Assembly: GCA_036502345.1 (NCBI GenBank)
Contig: DASXYT010000086.1
Coordinates: 1-64,000 of the forward strand
Length of the DNA stretch: 64,000 nt
Source: DATEPR01 sp036502345
GTDB taxonomy: Bacteria > Actinomycetota > Actinomycetes > Mycobacteriales > Pseudonocardiaceae
Direction of reading: 5' to 3'
Positions 60,969 through 64,000 of this stretch are shown here, piece after piece (the first letter of the stretch is position 1; each line of letters begins with the position of its first letter). Under the pieces are notes generated by a model, which was not told the DNA's origin, made no database searches, and saw only the letters and a program-made list of their open reading frames with translations. A program made the position numbers and the translations under genes.

Positions 60969-62023
60969 CGGCTCGGATCCACGAGAATCTTGCCGGTGGC
61001 CCGCCGGTCGACCAGCGCTCCCAGCCCGTCATCGACCAAGGAGTCCAGCCCGATCACCCGGTCCAGCAGTTGCTCGGCGATGCCGCCGCCGGCCAGTAGC
61101 CGCAACGCCTCCGGGATGTCCTCGCCGCACACGTGCGCAACCGTCGTGAGCATGTCGACCTCACGCAGGATCACGTCGGCGAACGCCACCGCCTGTGGTT
61201 CGTGGGCCAGCCCGACCAGCAGCACCCGGCCACCCCGCGCCGCCATCCGGACCGCCTGCTGGGCCGATCCGGACACCCCGCTGGCCTCGATGACGAGTTG
61301 GGCGCCGACGCCGTTGGTCAACTCCCGCACCAGTTCCACGGGATCCCTGCCGGTCACGTTCACCACGTCGGTGGCACCGAGCGCGGTGGCCGTGGTCAGG
61401 CGGGCGTCGTCGATGTCCAGCGCGATGATCCGGTCCGGTTGGCGAGTGGCCAGGCCGCACAGGATGAACGAGCCGATCGCACCGGCACCGACCAACACCA
61501 CCGTGTCACCTGGGCCCGCACCGGTGCGGCGGGCGGCGTGCAGGCCGACGGCGAGCGGTTGGGCCAGGCCTGCCGCGTCGTCGGAACAGTCGGGCGGGAT
61601 CTCGACACAGGTGGACGCGGGCACAGCGGCGTACTCGGCGAGGCCGCCGTCGGCGCTCAGCCCGAGGGTCCAGTAGTCGGCGCACAGGTTCGTGCGACCC
61701 GCCCGGCACCATGAGCACTCGCCGCAGGACACACCGGCACCCGTGGCCACCCGCTGGCCGGCCAGCCACCCGGCACCTGACTCGACGACCTCGCCGATGA
61801 ACTCGTGCCCCATGATCATCGGTCCGAGGTGCCCGCTGGCCGGATGCCGCCGATTGACCGGGAACATCCCGGGTCCGTGCAGGAACTCGGACGCATCGGT
61901 GCCGCAGATGCCCGACCGCAGCACCCGTACCAGCACCTGCCCTTCGGCCGGCGTGGGCACCGGGCGCTGCTCGATCCGCACGTCCTTGGCGCCGTGGTAG
62001 ACGGCGGCCCGCATGGTCGTCAT
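60965..62023 (-). CDS. Zinc-dependent alcohol dehydrogenase (MDR family, sorbitol/butanediol type)
   Basis: A 352-residue medium-chain dehydrogenase with the catalytic zinc ligands Cys in GICGTDASEF, His in GHEFIGEV, and the structural-zinc loop cysteines in CGECSWCRAGRTNLC. The nucleotide motif is LVGAGAIGSF followed by ALDIDD (NAD). Likely oxidises a secondary alcohol or polyol. Its start, ATG 62023, overlaps the stop of the next dehydrogenase gene; an ATG at 62014 is an alternative. Confidence 0.9.
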   Translation of the reverse strand: MTTMRAAVYHGAKDVRIEQRPVPTPAEGQVLVRVLRSGICGTDASEFLHGPGMFPVNRRHPASGHLGPMIMGHEFIGEVVESGAGWLAGQRVATGAGVSCGECSWCRAGRTNLCADYWTLGLSADGGLAEYAAVPASTCVEIPPDCSDDAAGLAQPLAVGLHAARRTGAGPGDTVVLVGAGAIGSFILCGLATRQPDRIIALDIDDARLTTATALGATDVVNVTGRDPVELVRELTNGVGAQLVIEASGVSGSAQQAVRMAARGGRVLLVGLAHEPQAVAFADVILREVDMLTTVAHVCGEDIPEALRLLAGGGIAEQLLDRVIGLDSLVDDGLGALVDRRATGKILVDPSR

Positions 62024-63000
62024 CGCACGGCCGCCGAAACGAGGTGGACCTTGACCTGGGACCGGTCCCGGCGCACCAGGTCGATCGCCCTGTCCGCCTC
62101 GGCCAGCGGCACGGTCGTGGTGACGATCGGCGACAGGTCGATACCGGTCCGGGCGAGGAACCGCAGCGTCTCCGGCCACACGCCCGGTGAACCGATGATG
62201 CCCCGTACCTGGAGTTCCTTGGACTGGATGAGACCCAGCTTCGCCGAGGCCTGCCCACCGACGTCGATGCCCACCATCACCAGCCGAGCGCGAAACCCGG
62301 CCACCTCCAGCGCGGCGGCCATCGCTGCCGGCTTGCCGCTGGCCTCGATCACCACGTCGGCGCCCCGGCCGCCGGTGTGCTCCAGTAGTTCGGCGAGGAA
62401 GTTCTCCGCTGTCGGATCGACGTGCACGTCGACACCGAGCTTCAGGGCCAGCGCGGCCCGCTCCGGGTTCGGTTCCAGCACGATCACCCTGGCCCGTCGC
62501 GCGACGGCACCCGCGATGACGCCGAGCCCGATCGGGCCCGCACCGAACACAACCACCGTGTCGCTGGCATCGACGTTGTCCGCGCGGAGCGTCGCGTGGT
62601 AGCCGCAGCTGAACGGCTCGACCAGCGCGCCCTGGGTCCAGTTCATCGAATCGGGCAGGCGGTGCAGCCATTCGGGCCGGGCGACGAAGAACTCGGCGGC
62701 GGCCCCGCTGACGCTGAAACCGAAGTGGTCACTGCCGATGACACATTCACCGACCACCCGGTCACCGACGCCGAACGAGCGGACGGCACTGCCGACCGCG
62801 ACGATCTCCCCCGCCCACTCATGGCCGGGGATCACCGGGTACTCGAACGGGATGATGTAGCGGCCTTCGAGCAGTTCGATGTCGGAATGGCAGATGCCGG
62901 TCGACCTGGCCGCGACCAGGATCTCGTCAGCAGCGATCGTCGGTATCTCGATCTCGTTGACCTGCGCTGTGGCGTCGCCGACGAATTGCAGCGCCTGCAT
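62020..63000 (-). CDS. Zinc-binding dehydrogenase lacking the structural zinc loop (MDR family)
   Basis: A 326-residue medium-chain dehydrogenase with catalytic zinc ligands Cys and His in GICHSDIELL and GHEWAGEI. The structural-zinc lobe with its CxxCxxC cluster is absent; after RVVGECVIGSDHFGF the chain goes straight to the substrate domain. Nucleotide motif VFGAGPIGLGV, then LEPN (NAD). RBS-like AGGAG precedes the ATG. Paired with the second dehydrogenase by an overlap, so the two act on the same or consecutive substrates. Confidence 0.9.
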   Translation of the reverse strand: MQALQFVGDATAQVNEIEIPTIAADEILVAARSTGICHSDIELLEGRYIIPFEYPVIPGHEWAGEIVAVGSAVRSFGVGDRVVGECVIGSDHFGFSVSGAAAEFFVARPEWLHRLPDSMNWTQGALVEPFSCGYHATLRADNVDASDTVVVFGAGPIGLGVIAGAVARRARVIVLEPNPERAALALKLGVDVHVDPTAENFLAELLEHTGGRGADVVIEASGKPAAMAAALEVAGFRARLVMVGIDVGGQASAKLGLIQSKELQVRGIIGSPGVWPETLRFLARTGIDLSPIVTTTVPLAEADRAIDLVRRDRSQVKVHLVSAAVR

Positions 63001-63039
63001 TTCAACTCCTGACTATGCGCCCTTGCATCGACAGATGGG

Positions 63040-64000
63040 TCAGCGGCCGAGTGCCTTGCGGCCGGCCTCGGTGTTCAGATGGGACTGCGAGTCGCGGATC
63101 GTGGACAGCTGACCGCCGACCGTGTAGTAGCGCTGGCCTGCGACCAGCAGTTCCTCGGCCGGGAACTTGGTGATCACCTCGCACCCGTCGGCCGTCACCA
63201 CCAACTCCTCCTCGATGCGAGCGGCACCGAGGCCGTCCGCCGACGGCCAGTAGGTCTCCAAGGCGAACACCATGCCCTGTTCGAGCACTTCCGGGTGGTC
63301 CAGCGACACCAGCCGGGAGAAGATCGGCTTCTCCCAGATGGACAGTCCGACGCCGTGTCCGTACTGGAGGCCGAACGCGGCTGTCTCGTCCGGGAAGCCG
63401 AACTCCTGGGCGGTCGGCCACACCGAGACGATGTCGGCAGTGGTGGCACCGGGCCGGACCAGCGCGATCGCCCTGTCGATGTACTCCCGGCAGCGGATGT
63501 AGGCGTCCCGCTGCGCCGCCGAAGCGCTGCCCACCGCGAACGTCCGGTAGTAGCAGGTCCGGTAGCCCATGTAGCTGTGCAGGATGTCGAAGAACGCCGG
63601 GTCGCCGGGCCGGATGATGCGGTCGGAGTACACGTGCGGGTGCGGGGCACACCGCTCGCCGGAGATCGCGTTCACGCCCTCGACGAACTCGGAACCCATG
63701 TCGTAGAGCGCTTTGCTGACCAGCCCGACGCACTCGTTCTCGCGCACACCGGGCCGCAGGAACTCGTAGAGCGAGTCGTAGGCCGCGTCCACCATCGAGC
63801 AGGCCTGGGTGAGCAGCGAGATCTCACCGTCGGTCTTGATCCTGCGGGCCTCCAGGAACACCTGCTGGCCGTCCACCACCGTCACGCCGGCATCCCGCAG
63901 CGCGGACAGCACCGGCATCTCGATGACGTCGACACCCACCGGTGAGTCGAGCAGGCCGTAGAGCTCCAGTTCGTGCCGGATCTTGCGGGCCACCTCGACG
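63040..64000 (-). CDS. M24-fold (creatinase/aminopeptidase P-like) enzyme, N terminus cut by right edge
   Basis: The C-terminal catalytic pita-bread domain of an M24 enzyme with part of a creatinase N-terminal domain, open to the window edge. The region FFDILHSYMGYRTCYYRTF carries the first metal Asp, but the second Asp (position +11) is Cys (codon 63553-63555). The other ligands are present: His in YGHGVGL, Glu in FALETYWP and Glu in IEEELVVT. M24 members include proline peptidases and non-peptidase hydrolases. By context it may cleave an imported amide or lyase substrate. Confidence 0.85.
   Translation of the reverse strand, partial: VEVARKIRHELELYGLLDSPVGVDVIEMPVLSALRDAGVTVVDGQQVFLEARRIKTDGEISLLTQACSMVDAAYDSLYEFLRPGVRENECVGLVSKALYDMGSEFVEGVNAISGERCAPHPHVYSDRIIRPGDPAFFDILHSYMGYRTCYYRTFAVGSASAAQRDAYIRCREYIDRAIALVRPGATTADIVSVWPTAQEFGFPDETAAFGLQYGHGVGLSIWEKPIFSRLVSLDHPEVLEQGMVFALETYWPSADGLGAARIEEELVVTADGCEVITKFPAEELLVAGQRYYTVGGQLSTIRDSQSHLNTEAGRKALGR

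Overview
The window is very GC-rich (roughly 70% by eye), gene-dense and almost wholly coding. It has many ATGA/GTGA overlaps, GTG and TTG starts, and G/C-ending codons. Together with MarR, CGNR zinc-finger and XRE-cupin regulators, DUF427, DUF1702, DUF5709, DUF6131, NB-ARC/TPR proteins and a calerythrin-like EF-hand protein, this points to a chromosomal segment of a filamentous Actinomycetota, most likely a Pseudonocardiales genome (Lentzea, Saccharothrix, Kutzneria or Crossiella type). No rRNA, tRNA, CRISPR array, insertion sequence or phage gene was seen.

Layout. 1-9943 (minus): a catabolic or uptake locus with a DUF4438-like gene (cut by the left edge), two Gfo/Idh/MocA oxidoreductases, a complete oligopeptide/opine-type ABC importer, a UbiG-like methyltransferase and an LLM flavin monooxygenase. 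10007-11081: an AhpD-like protein divergent from a MarR regulator, with an inverted repeat between them. 11091-13393: the copper-associated YcnI and CopC-CopD pair. 13508-16597: two divergent regulator/enzyme pairs with striking palindromes. 16584-21631: a plus-strand run with a MOSC/ferredoxin-reductase/2Fe-2S fusion, an S41-like protease, an SDR, an NAD(P)-binding protein and a CPBP protease. 21635-26909: a 1321-residue CHAT-STAND-TPR protein divergent from an unrecognised 376-residue protein. 27459-30943: an asymmetric heterodimeric ABC exporter. 31218-33831: three membrane-anchored unknowns.

34520-37467 is a decay zone: a MarR gene, then a frameshifted winged-helix pseudogene, a truncated GNAT gene, an intact MFS sugar transporter and a frameshifted Sel1-like gene. 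38451-41591 has DUF1702, DinB, a terpene synthase with degenerate metal motifs, and an EF-hand protein. 42904-45723 encodes a large secreted two-lobed repeat protein. 46152-49782 holds membrane proteins and an AI-2E exporter. 49929-51928 is an RsbQ-RsbP stress-signalling pair. 52393-53255 is the wreck of an NB-ARC regulator. 55188-64000 (minus) is a second catabolic locus: a ribose-type ABC importer with a fused ATPase-permease, a beta-hydroxyacid dehydrogenase, two zinc alcohol dehydrogenases and an M24-fold enzyme running off the right edge.

Functionally, the ends are two independent uptake-plus-dehydrogenase loci of unknown substrate, and the middle is stress, regulatory and membrane housekeeping. 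The most unusual points are the CHAT-STAND protein with its lost catalytic cysteine and unknown divergent partner, the terpene synthase/EF-hand pair, the RsbQP module, and a GTTGTCGA-type motif shared by three promoters, two of them upstream of MarR genes.
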